Shown here piece by piece: positions 43,155 to 52,800 of a DNA stretch of 64,000 nucleotides; within the stretch, counting starts at the first letter, position 1, and every line of letters begins with the position of its first letter. Origin of the DNA: Candidatus Eiseniibacteriota bacterium (GTDB lineage: Bacteria; Eisenbacteria; RBG-16-71-46); NCBI GenBank assembly GCA_016215625.1, contig JACRIW010000032.1:1-64000 (forward strand), written 5' to 3'. The notes beneath the pieces are model-generated. The model did no database searches. It was given only the letters and a program-made list of their open reading frames with translations, and was not told the DNA's origin. A program made the position numbers and the translations under genes.

Positions 43155-46100
43155 TCACTCTCCCGCGCCGAGCGTGACCTCGAGGCGATGCCGCCCCGTG
43201 AGGGTGCGCACGCTCACCAGCACCGCGCCTCCCTTCACGGGTACTTCCGAGCCGTCGAGCGTGGCGCGCACGACCGCCCGCGAGCACCCCGAGGGGTTGC
43301 TCGCCCGGATCTCGAGCACGGCTTCGCCGCCCGGGATCCGGTACTCCATCTCGTAACCCGGCCAGCCGTCCGGGATGCACGGCTTCACCCGCACGGACTC
43401 GCCGTTCACGAGTGTCACGCCGAGCACGGACTCGACCGCGATGCGGAACATCCAGCCCGCCGAGCCGGTGTACCAGGTCCAGCCGCCGCGCCCGACGTGC
43501 GGCGCCTCGCCGTAGACGTCGGCGACGATCACGTAGGGCTCGGTCTGGTAGCGCGCCACGCGCTCGGGCGTCGACGTGTGCCGCACCGGGCTGAGCATGG
43601 CGAGCAGCGCCGCGGCCCGCTCACGCCGGCCCAGTTCCGCCATGGCCCGCACCACCCACAGCACGCCGTGCGTGTACTGGCCGCCGTTCTCTCGCACGCC
43701 CGCCACGTAGCCCTTGATGTAGCCGGGGTCGTGCGGCGTGTCGCGAAACGCCGGTGTGAGCAGCCGGATGATCCCGTCGCGCTCCGAGACGAGGTGCTTC
43801 TCGACCGAGTCCATCGCCAGGTTCGCGCGCTCGGCCGGCGCGGCGTGCGACAGCACCGACCACGCCTGCGCGAGGCCGTCGATGCGGCACTCGTCGCTGT
43901 CCTTCGAGCCGAGCGGGGCGCCGTCGTCGTAGTACGCACGGCGGTACCACTCGCCGTCCCAGCCGCCGTCGTTGAGCGCGGCGCGGAGCGCGTCGCGGTG
44001 CCGTTCGTAGCGCGCGGCGCGCGTGTGGTCGCCGCGGCGTTCGCACACCGGCACGAAGTCGCCGAGGATCGCGTGCAGGAAGAAGCCCATCCACACGCTC
44101 TCGCCGCGGCCCTCGCGGCCGACGCGGTTCATGCCGTCGTTCCAGTCGCCGGTGCCGAAGAGCGGCAGGCCGTGTTCGCCCACTTCGAGCGAGCGGTCGA
44201 TCGCACGGCAGCAGTGCTCGTACACGTCGGCCGACGTGCCCGAATCGGTGGGCACGAGGTAGACCTCGTCCTCGCCATCGGCGAGCAGCGGCGCGGTGAG
44301 GAAGCGCGCCGGCTCGTCGAGCACGCTCCAGTCGCCCGTGGACTGCAGGTAGTAGGTCGTGAGCAGGGGCAGCCACAGCAGGTCGTCGGCGAAGCGCGTG
44401 CGCATGCCCTTCGAAAGCGGCGGATGCCACCAGTGCAGCACGTCCCCCTCGACGAACTGATGGCTCGCGTTGCGCAGGATCTGCGCACGCGTCAGTTCGG
44501 GCTTCAGGTGCAGCAGCGAGGCCGCGTCCTGCAACTGGTCGCGGAAGCCGTACGCGCCGCCCGACTGGTAGTACGCCGTACGCCCCCAGATGCGGCAGCT
44601 GAGCGTCTGGTAGGCGAGCCAGCCGTTCACCATGAGATCGATCTCGGCCGACGGCGTGCGCACCTGCACGCCCGAGACGAGCCGTTCCCAGGAGGCGCGC
44701 ACGCCCTCGAGCGCGGCGTCGACCGCGCCCGGCGCGCGCAGCGCCTGCACGAGCGCGCGCACGTGCTCCTCGGAATCGCCCTCGCCGAACAGGAACACGC
44801 ACTCGGCGGTCGCGCCGCTCGCGAGCTCGAAGACGACCTGGTCGGCGAAACAGGGATCGAGCCCCGCGCCGCACGCTCCCGACAGCGCCGCGCCTCCGCT
44901 CACCGCGGCCGGAGCGCCGACGGAACCGCCGGTGCCGAGGTATTCCTCGCGGTCGGCCGTCGCGTGGTGCGCGGCGCCCGCGGGCGGGACCACGGCCGAG
45001 AACGCGACGCCGTGCGCGAACTCGCCCGCCGTGGGATTGACCGCGGTCATCGCGAGGTCGTCCTCGAGCCGCCCCGAGACGACGTGCCGGCTGCTCACTT
45101 CGGGCAGCACGCCCTGCACGAGGCGCGCGTAGGCGTACAGCGACAGCCGCCGGGCACGGCCCGAGCGGTTGGTGACGCGCACGCGCGTGGCCCGCACGGG
45201 CTCGCTCTCGTGCGCGAACCAGCACACTTCCTGGGCGAGGCCGTGGCTCTCGTGACGCGAGAGGCTCCAGCCGAAGCCGTGGCGCATCTCGTAGGCGGCC
45301 GGCGCGGGCGAAGGCCCCGCGGACGGCGACCACCACTCGCCGCTCTCCTCGTCGCGCAGGTGCAGCGCCTCGCCGTGCGGATCGAGCACGGGATCGTTGT
45401 GCCACGGCGTCAGCCGATGCTCGCGGCTGTTCGCGTTCCACGTGCTCGCCGCGCCCGTCTCGCTCACGAGGAAGCCGAAGCGCTCGCTCGCCATGATGTT
45501 CACCCACGGCAGCGGCGGCTTGCGGTGCCCGGCGCCGGGCACGAACGGCATGCGGATCACGTACTCGCGGCCGTCGGCCGAGAAGCCGCCGAAGCCGTTC
45601 CACTCGCGCAGCGCTTCCTCGCCGCCGTCCGCGCCGGTTTCCGCCGCGGCGCGTGCCGGAAGCACGGGAAGCTTCGAGGCCGCCCGCGGCTTCTCGAGCG
45701 CGAGCACGTCCTCGGCCACCTCGGCCAGCGGCGCCAGGAACACGGCCGCGGCGTGCGCGGCGAGCGCGTCCGCGTCCTCGCGGCCGAGATCGGCCGCGGA
45801 CAGCGTGCGGGCTTCGACGTCCGCGGCGAGCACCGCGTTCGCGGCGAGCACGCCCACCGGTTCACAGGAGTAGCCGAGGGCGTTCCAGTAGCCGCACGCG
45901 CGCTCGAGTTCGCGCAGCCGCGCGGCGGCGGTGCCGTTCTCGCACCAGGCGAGCACCTGCGGCACTCGCTCGTCGAGGCCGAGCCGGCCGTGCAGCCCCG
46001 GGCGCGACACCTGCCGCGCCTGCTGCGCGTGAGCGGCGCGCAGGCCGGAATAGCCGTACGCCATGGCGGCGGCGAGCGCCTGCAGTCCTTCGGCCGCCTC

Positions 46101-47027
46101 CGCGCTCACGTGATGGCGCGCGCGGCGTTCGTTCTCCAGGCTCGCGGCCCGCGCGAACGCGTCGTCCACGGCGCCTTCGCGGCGCAGCGCGCGCACGACG
46201 TCGAGCACACCTTCGCGCTCGGGCGCGAGCGCGAGCGCGAACGTGAAGGTGGCGCTCTCCCCCGGGGCGAGAGCGCACTCGCGGCGCAGGCTCACGACCG
46301 GATCGAGCACGTTGCCCACGCCGCCGCCGAGCGAGCCGGGACGGCGCAGCGCGCGCGGCGCGGCGGGCGAGCCCTCGCGGCCGAGGAACTGCACGCGGTC
46401 GCTCTCGTACGAGACCGCGCCGGCCTCGACGAGCGCGTGCGCGAGCCACGGGTGGTGCTCCTGGTTCGCGCGCGGACGGCGCCGCGCGAGCAGCGCGGCG
46501 TCGGCGGCGTCCCACTCCGTCTGCACGAACAGCTTCGAGAAGGCGGGATGCGACGCGTCGGCCGCCGCGTGGTTGAGCACGACGTCGGCCCACGACGTCA
46601 CGTCGCACGTGCGCGGCACGGCGCCGGTGTTCGTGATCGTCAGTCGGCGCAGTTCGGCGTCGCGATCGGCGAGCACGCACACGTCGAGGCGGGCCTCGAG
46701 CCCCTGCCCCTGGCGCACGAAGCGCACGCGTCCCGGAGCGGTCGAGAACACGCGCGACTCGGCCGCGGCACCCGCGGGCTCCTCGGTGACCGAGAACCAC
46801 TCGCCGCTCGCGGTGTCGCGCACGAACACGAAGAAGCCCGTGTGGTCCTCGATGCGGTCGGCGGTCCAGCGCGTGAGCGCGTAACCGGACGCACGCGAGG
46901 CGCCCGTGCCCGCTCGCGTGAGCAGGACGGAATAGTTGCCGTTCGAAAGCCAGCGGCCGCCGGGCGTGGGAGACGTCAGTCGCTCCGGGGTCGTCAGCGC
47001 GGCCATGTTCGGACTCGTGGTGCTCAT
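43155..47027 (-). CDS. GH94 glycoside phosphorylase, ChvB/NdvB C-terminal type (probable 1,2-beta-oligoglucan phosphorylase)
   Basis: A 1290-residue cytoplasmic enzyme (no signal peptide) from ATG 47027 with GGAG just upstream. Two GH94 sugar-binding modules appear: about 25-310 (WLSNGNYSVLLTRAG, GFFVFVRD) and about 480-760 (MASERFGFLVSETG, TWNANSREHRLTPWHND). The alpha/alpha-barrel follows, with SCRIWGRTAYYQSGGAYGFRDQLQD and the catalytic-acid motif FGTGDWNDGMNRVG, then a C-terminal beta domain (TLVNGESVRVKPCIPDGWPG). This double-module layout is that of the C-terminal half of cyclic beta-1,2-glucan synthase, but the GT84 synthase and membrane parts are absent. Stand-alone members phosphorolyse beta-1,2-oligoglucans to glucose 1-phosphate. 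The secreted GH144 gene directly upstream (37-base gap) supports that role. Confidence 0.88.
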   Translation of the reverse strand: MSTTSPNMAALTTPERLTSPTPGGRWLSNGNYSVLLTRAGTGASRASGYALTRWTADRIEDHTGFFVFVRDTASGEWFSVTEEPAGAAAESRVFSTAPGRVRFVRQGQGLEARLDVCVLADRDAELRRLTITNTGAVPRTCDVTSWADVVLNHAAADASHPAFSKLFVQTEWDAADAALLARRRPRANQEHHPWLAHALVEAGAVSYESDRVQFLGREGSPAAPRALRRPGSLGGGVGNVLDPVVSLRRECALAPGESATFTFALALAPEREGVLDVVRALRREGAVDDAFARAASLENERRARHHVSAEAAEGLQALAAAMAYGYSGLRAAHAQQARQVSRPGLHGRLGLDERVPQVLAWCENGTAAARLRELERACGYWNALGYSCEPVGVLAANAVLAADVEARTLSAADLGREDADALAAHAAAVFLAPLAEVAEDVLALEKPRAASKLPVLPARAAAETGADGGEEALREWNGFGGFSADGREYVIRMPFVPGAGHRKPPLPWVNIMASERFGFLVSETGAASTWNANSREHRLTPWHNDPVLDPHGEALHLRDEESGEWWSPSAGPSPAPAAYEMRHGFGWSLSRHESHGLAQEVCWFAHESEPVRATRVRVTNRSGRARRLSLYAYARLVQGVLPEVSSRHVVSGRLEDDLAMTAVNPTAGEFAHGVAFSAVVPPAGAAHHATADREEYLGTGGSVGAPAAVSGGAALSGACGAGLDPCFADQVVFELASGATAECVFLFGEGDSEEHVRALVQALRAPGAVDAALEGVRASWERLVSGVQVRTPSAEIDLMVNGWLAYQTLSCRIWGRTAYYQSGGAYGFRDQLQDAASLLHLKPELTRAQILRNASHQFVEGDVLHWWHPPLSKGMRTRFADDLLWLPLLTTYYLQSTGDWSVLDEPARFLTAPLLADGEDEVYLVPTDSGTSADVYEHCCRAIDRSLEVGEHGLPLFGTGDWNDGMNRVGREGRGESVWMGFFLHAILGDFVPVCERRGDHTRAARYERHRDALRAALNDGGWDGEWYRRAYYDDGAPLGSKDSDECRIDGLAQAWSVLSHAAPAERANLAMDSVEKHLVSERDGIIRLLTPAFRDTPHDPGYIKGYVAGVRENGGQYTHGVLWVVRAMAELGRRERAAALLAMLSPVRHTSTPERVARYQTEPYVIVADVYGEAPHVGRGGWTWYTGSAGWMFRIAVESVLGVTLVNGESVRVKPCIPDGWPGYEMEYRIPGGEAVLEIRASNPSGCSRAVVRATLDGSEVPVKGGAVLVSVRTLTGRHRLEVTLGAGE

Positions 47028-47064
47028 CGTGCTCCGCTTCGGGAGCCGCTCGTGCGGCGTCCGG

Positions 47065-48684
47065 TCACTTGAGAAGAACGGCGCGGGCGGTCTGCGTCCG
47101 GCCCTGCGACTCGAATCGATACAGGTAGATGCCGGGCGCGAGGTGCGAGGCGTCCATGGAGATCGTGTGCTCGCCGGCGGCGCGCTCCTCGTTCACGAGC
47201 GAGAGGACTTCGCGCCCCTGCACGTCGAACATCGCGAGGCGCACGTGCGCGGGGCTCGCGAGCCGGTAGCGGAGCGTGGTGCCCCCGCGGAACGGGTTGG
47301 GCGAGGCGCCGAAGAACGCGGACGCCTGCGGGCGCGGCGGGCCGTCCTCGACGTCCGCGGCGACGGGCAGGAAGCCCGCGAGCGAGAGTCCGCGCTGGAT
47401 GTCGGCGTTATTCATGAAGCGCGCCCAGATCATGTTGTTCCGGTGGTTCTCGATCATGAGCACGATCGGGCCCTGGTCGATGCCGAGCACGTCGGAGCCG
47501 ATCCACGGGCTCTTCACCGGGTTGAACGCGTCCACGAAGCCGTACTTGCCCCACAGCGGATACACCTTGTAGCTGCGGTGCAGGTTGCGGATGCACGGCC
47601 ACACGGAATCGGGCGCGAACGGGATCGAGCTGATGGGCGCGGTCGGCGTGATCGTGCCGTTGTCGAAGCCGTTCGGCGCGCCGTGCGCGGCGTAGCCGCT
47701 CGGGTCGTCGCTCGCGGTGAAGCCCCAGAGGCTGTCGCTCTCGCCGAGCTGGTAGGCCGGATTCGTCGGGAAGTACTGGTTGAGCACGCCGTTGAAGCGC
47801 GCGTGCGAGATCTGCGCGAGCGTGGCCCGGCGCGAGTTCTCGAAGTACGTGATGCCCTTGTTCCGCATGTACGCGTCGTTCACCTGCCGGAAGTCGATCC
47901 AGCAGTGCGAGTACTGGTGCCCGAAGAGCGGCGGGAAGGTCACGTACGGGCCGACGTTCGCGTAGATGTTCTGCCACGAGTAACCGCTGGTCCACACGTT
48001 CCAGTCGGAGCCCGGGATCGGGTGGCGCGGCGAGCCGATGGCGAGGAGGTACATGATCATCGCCTCGTTGTAGCCGATCCAGCGGCCGAAACCGCTGAAG
48101 CCCGTGCTCGGGTTCCAGCCCATGTACAGTCCGCCGCTCGCGTGCCGCACGAACGTCCAGTCGGCGCGCCACGTGATCGAATCGGCGAGCGCGCGGATCT
48201 GGTTCTCGCTCGTCTCGTTCTGCGAAAAGTACTCGCGCGCGTGCAGGATGCCCGCGAACAGCAGCGCGGTGTCGATCGTGCTCAGCTCCGAGTTCCAGTC
48301 GGCGCGGCGCAGGCCGGTGTTCATGTCGAGCCAGTGGTAGTACAGGCCCTTGTAGCCGATCACGCCGGTCGTGCCCGCGCCCTGCGGCTTGGTCCAGAAC
48401 GTGTTGAGCGTGGCGAGCACACGCTGGCGCGCCTGCGCGCGCGTGACCCAGCCGTGGTCGGAGGCGACGCAGATCGCGCTCAGGCCGAACCCGGTCGAGG
48501 CGATGCTGCACACCGAGCCGGGTGTGTTGCGGTCCTTCACGAGGCCGTTCGAGGGATTCGCCTCGTCCCAGAAGTAGCGGAAGCCCGTGTACTGCAGCGA
48601 GTCGAGCACGACCTCGCGCGACTGGGCCGAAGCGCCGGACGCGAAGCAGAGCATGGCGAGGAGCGTGAGGACGGCGCGTTTCAT
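47065..48684 (-). CDS. Secreted GH144-like endo-beta-1,2-glucanase with sorting domain
   Basis: A 539-residue exported enzyme from ATG 48684 with AAGGCAG upstream and signal peptide (VLTLLAMLCFASGASA). The body (about 20-450) is the Glycoamylase/PF10091 fold of GH144: TGFRYFWDEANPSNGLVKDRN, SIASTGFGLSAICVASDHGW, GLYYHWLDMNTGLRRADWNSELSTIDTALLFAGIL. The C-terminal 85 residues (FFGASPNPFRGGTTLRYRL, VRLAMFDVQGREV, APGIYLYRFESQGRTQTARAVLLK) are a type IX-like sorting domain. It probably cuts beta-1,2-glucan outside the cell. In cyclic glucan synthases the same fold sits just before GH94, so here two domains of one ancestral architecture are separate adjacent genes. Confidence 0.88.
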   Translation of the reverse strand: MKRAVLTLLAMLCFASGASAQSREVVLDSLQYTGFRYFWDEANPSNGLVKDRNTPGSVCSIASTGFGLSAICVASDHGWVTRAQARQRVLATLNTFWTKPQGAGTTGVIGYKGLYYHWLDMNTGLRRADWNSELSTIDTALLFAGILHAREYFSQNETSENQIRALADSITWRADWTFVRHASGGLYMGWNPSTGFSGFGRWIGYNEAMIMYLLAIGSPRHPIPGSDWNVWTSGYSWQNIYANVGPYVTFPPLFGHQYSHCWIDFRQVNDAYMRNKGITYFENSRRATLAQISHARFNGVLNQYFPTNPAYQLGESDSLWGFTASDDPSGYAAHGAPNGFDNGTITPTAPISSIPFAPDSVWPCIRNLHRSYKVYPLWGKYGFVDAFNPVKSPWIGSDVLGIDQGPIVLMIENHRNNMIWARFMNNADIQRGLSLAGFLPVAADVEDGPPRPQASAFFGASPNPFRGGTTLRYRLASPAHVRLAMFDVQGREVLSLVNEERAAGEHTISMDASHLAPGIYLYRFESQGRTQTARAVLLK

Positions 48685-48852
48685 CGTTCTGCCTTTCGAG
48701 CCCGCGCCCGCGGAAGCGGAGCGGGAAGCCTTGCCGGGTGCTGCGTCAGCTCGAAGCTCGTGCGCCGCGCGGAGTGTCTCCCCGCGCGGACCCTGCCGTT
48801 TCCGCGGGCGTCCCCGCGCGCGTGGCGAGGGGGCGCCCAATTGTAGCCCCGA

Positions 48853-49878
48853 CTAGAAACCGATTCCCACCGTCACGCGATGCGTGCTCCCGAGCCGGCC
48901 CTGGTCGGCCCAGCCGTAGTCGCAGCGGTAGCGGTAGCCCTCGAACCGGCCGTTCACGCCGGCGCCGAGAGTGAGCCCCACTTCGGAATCCTCCAGGAAG
49001 AGCCCCTGCCAGCCGGCGCGCACCGCGACCACTTCGCGCATCGCGTATTCCGCGCCGAGGCTCATGCTCTCGGAGTTGTCGTTCGGGTGGAACGCGTCGG
49101 CCTCGAGCAGCAGCCGGCCGTCGTGCCCGACCTTGTAGGGCATGCCCAACCCGACCCGGAACAGCACCGGCACCGAGAAGGCGTCCGTGTAGCGGATGCC
49201 GGGCAGGCTGCTGTTGTCGCCGTTCTGGCCCGGGATGTTGTCGTAGGTGAAGCGCAGGTCGCGTCCGTCGAACGACGCACGCGTGCCGAAGTTCGTGAGG
49301 CTCGACCCGATGCGAAGCCCGTTCTCGGAGACGCGGTACAGCGTGCCGATGCTGAGCGTCATCGCGCTCGCCGACGTGTGCCAGATCGTCTCCTGCAGGT
49401 AGTTCACCTGCAGCCCGGCCGAGAAGCGCTGCGAGATCTGGCGCCCGTAGCCGAGCGAGATCGCGACGTCGGAGACCTGGAACAGTTCGCCCGTGCCGAG
49501 CGGTTGCTCGACCGTGCGGACCGGGATGTCGCCCGAGTTGAGGCTCGTCGCGCTCGCGAACGCCGTGCCCCAGCCGCCGAGCGGAATCGCCGTGGCCACG
49601 TAATCGTGGCGGATGTCGGCGATCCAGGCGTTGTGCGAGAACACGACCTGCGCGTTGCGGATGCCGCCGATGGCGGCCGGGTTGTAGTACGCGGCGGTCA
49701 GTCCCTCGAACAACGCCACGCCGGCGTTGCCCATCGCCGCCACGCGCGCGCTCGGCTCGATCATGCTGAACGCGCCGAAGGTCGTGCCCGTGTTGGACTG
49801 CGCCGAGCCGCTTTCCGCCCATCCGAGGAGGACGAGCGCCGCCGCCGTGCTGCCGATGCCGCGAAGAATCGAGTGCAT
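48853..49878 (-). CDS. PorV/PorQ-like outer-membrane protein
   Basis: A 341-residue protein from ATG 49878, with a strong AAAGGAGGACGTC ribosome site lying in the 14-base gap after the previous gene. After the signal peptide (STAAALVLLGWAESGSAQS) comes 'SMIEPSARVAAMGNAGVALFEGLTAAYYNPAAIGG', the hallmark of PorV/PorQ and FadL-like barrels, then alternating beta strands and a terminal aromatic 'HRVTVGIGF'. In Bacteroidota PorV is the shuttle protein of the type IX secretion system. Here it lies directly after an exported protein with a type IX-like C-terminus, so it may assist that protein's delivery. Confidence 0.88.
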   Translation of the reverse strand: MHSILRGIGSTAAALVLLGWAESGSAQSNTGTTFGAFSMIEPSARVAAMGNAGVALFEGLTAAYYNPAAIGGIRNAQVVFSHNAWIADIRHDYVATAIPLGGWGTAFASATSLNSGDIPVRTVEQPLGTGELFQVSDVAISLGYGRQISQRFSAGLQVNYLQETIWHTSASAMTLSIGTLYRVSENGLRIGSSLTNFGTRASFDGRDLRFTYDNIPGQNGDNSSLPGIRYTDAFSVPVLFRVGLGMPYKVGHDGRLLLEADAFHPNDNSESMSLGAEYAMREVVAVRAGWQGLFLEDSEVGLTLGAGVNGRFEGYRYRCDYGWADQGRLGSTHRVTVGIGF

Positions 49879-49892
49879 GACGTCCTCCTTTC

Positions 49893-52800
49893 TCACTTGA
49901 TGATGGCGAACTTGCCGACGTACTTGCCGAGCCCCGGCGCATCCACGTGGAACACGTAGAGCCCCGGCGCCACGTCGAGGTTGTCCTTCGTGCGCAGGTC
50001 CCACGGCACGAAGCCGTTCATCGAACCGTCCTGCCGCAGCGTCTGCACGAGGTCGCCGTGCACCGTGTAGATGCGGACGACGGCGCCCATCGGGATCGCG
50101 CGGAACTCCATGCGGCGGTCGCCGCGGCCCGACACGTTGAAGCGCTGCGGCTCGAAGCTCGCGGCGGCCACGTACGGGTTCGGGACCACGTAGGGTTTCT
50201 CGGACCACGCGGCCTGCGCGCCGGCGCCGCTCACGCCCTGCGCCCCCGAGACGAACGTGAAGGTGTCCGCCACGCCGAGCGTCGTGTGCAGGCGCAGGTT
50301 CCAGACGTCGCCGAGATTCGGACGCGCGAGCGTGTCCGGCGCGACGACGGCCGTCGGGTCGAGCGTGATGCGCCACGTCGGCTGCGCCTTCGTGGGCGCG
50401 AACGCGGCGTAGGTGACCACCTCGATGTAGTCGCTCGACGAGTTGATCGTGCCGTCGCGGCCCGCGTCGCGGAACCGGAAGTCCATGCGCATGTCGCCCG
50501 TGTCCGTGTGGGCGACCACGTAGAACTTGGCCGGGTTCGCGCGATCGCTGCCCGAGATGCCGACGATGCCCGTGTCGCGGACGACGTTGTCGAACACGAT
50601 CGAGAGGTCGTTCGGGTAGCCGGGACGCCGCAGGTTCGGCGACAGCGTCGGCGCGAACGTGTCGTTCACGAGGAAGCGCGCGTTCGTCGTCGAGCCCTCG
50701 GTCCAGCCGGTGCTGTCCGTGCGCACGACCACGTCGCCGCGAGACTTCTTCACGTACGGCAGGAGCCCGGCGCCGGCCGGCCCCGTGCCGAGCGAGTCGA
50801 AGTCGGTGCCCGAGGTGAAGTACGTCCGCCGCTCGGTGCTGTCGCGCAGCACGTACGTCATCGCGCGGATGCTGTCGGGCGAGTTCGTCCGGAACGTGAC
50901 CGAGAACAGGTGGCCGTCCGGCACGAGATCCGAGTTCACGACCTCGATGCCGACGTTGCCGACGCCGCGGCCGGTCGCGTGCACCGCGGGCGTCACCGTC
51001 GCCGCGGTCCAGCCCCCGACGCGCGGATTGGGCCGCACGGCGACGACGTTGCTCGGCAGGATGAGACCGCCGCGCGCCGTGCGCGAGACGGGAATCGAGT
51101 TCTCGGACGGATAGAACGACGTCGAGTCCGAGCCCGTGTCGAGTCCGCGGTCATACGCGCAGACGGCGTAGTAGTACTGCATGCCGTTCGTGACGGTGGT
51201 GTCCGTCCACGTGTGGCGGATGCCCGTGTCCTCACCGAGCCAGTACTGCACGCCGCTCACCGCCATGCGCGAGTAACCCGCGACGAGGTTGGCCAGATCC
51301 ATCTGGTGGATCGGCTGGCCGTTGCCGACCGGCTGCGTGCCCTGGCCGTTGTAGACCTTCTGCACGTCGCGGAAGTCGGGATCGGTCGAGCGGTAGATGC
51401 GGTAGCCCTCGAAGTCGAAGTCGTGCGTCACCGGATCGATCGAACGCTCGGCGACGTCGTCCCACGACAGGCGCACGTAGCCGTCCCCCGCCTCGGCCGT
51501 GGCCGTCGGGCGCGTCGGCGGCACCGCGAACTGGTAGTTCGCGTTGTAGATCTGCTGCACGGTCTGCACCGCGGAGCGCAGCTCGGCGAGCGTGCTGCCG
51601 TACGCGAGCGCGAGACTGAAGCGCTCGCGCCCGCCCGCCTTGAGCGTGAACGGCCCCGACGCGAACAGGAAGCCGATGTTCACGCCCGCGACGACGGACG
51701 AGTCGAAGCGCGCCTGCGTCACCGGGTTCGTGAACGTGTCGTACAGGATGAGCGGCCAGTTCTTGCCCTGCACGTCGCAGAAGTTGACGTTGTGAAGCAG
51801 CTCGGGATGGTCGGTCGTGGCGGTGATGAGGTTCATCTTGAAGCCGGTGAGCCCGATCTGGTCCGACTCGCTCACGTCCGTCTTGTCGAAGTTGGGTTCG
51901 CCGTTCGTCGGGATGCCGTCGAGCTCGCCCGTGTCGTTCGTCCCGGGCACGCCGTCGGCGCCGACGTCGTCGAGTTCGGCGTTCCAGTCCATGTCCTCGT
52001 CGCCCGTCCACCAGCGCGCGAGGCGGTAGGCCGGATGCTTCTCGAGGCGGCCGTAGGCGCGGAACCACAGCGTCGTGTCGTAGTGTGCCTCGACGTACGC
52101 GCGGATCGCGTCCTGTCCGACGATCAGCGTGCCGGGGCCGCCGTCGCGCAGTTCCTCGCGCATGCCGTCGGAGTCGTTGTCCGAACCGTCGATCGCGTTG
52201 CCGGGCGTCTCGAGGTACGCGTAGCCGAGGTAGCCCGTGCGCGCGCACGAGCCGTCGAGGCTCTTGCCGTGCCCGTTGTTGTCCCACGTGTACACGAGGT
52301 TCAGGCCGAACGACTTGTCGAAGTACGCGTTGTCGTCGTCCGACTCGGCGACGCCGTCGCACGAGATCGCCGAGCCGCCGACGCCCGAGTCCATGTACAG
52401 GCCGAAGATGATGTTGTCGTTGTAGTCCTGAGTGCCTTCGTTGGCGATGTCGTAGTGCCAGAAGATCACGTTGCCGGCCTGCGGATTCGCCCACTGGAAG
52501 CCGCGCGTCTCGACGCGCAGCCCGAGGCCGCGGCGCGACGGATCGCGCGAATCGGGCTCGAACCGCCACGTGCTGTAGAAGTCGTCGTCCATGACCGTGT
52601 AGCTCTCCTGGTCGGCCGCGGGACGCTTCCCGAAGTAGCCGTTCCAGCTTCCCGCCCAGCCGGCGTCGTCGGGATCGTCGAGTTTGTCGGGCCAGCGGTC
52701 CGGCCAGGTGCGCGAGTCGTGGCTGATCGCGGGCGAGCGCGCCTTGTTGATCGTGGGATCGGGCTGGAAGAACCCGGGCCGCGGCTCGAAGCGCATGGTG

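Noticed and set aside
43155-47027. Cyclic beta-1,2-glucan synthase
   Set aside because: The GT84 domain and the membrane segments are absent, and a secreted glucanase lies in the same operon; a phosphorylase is the better reading.
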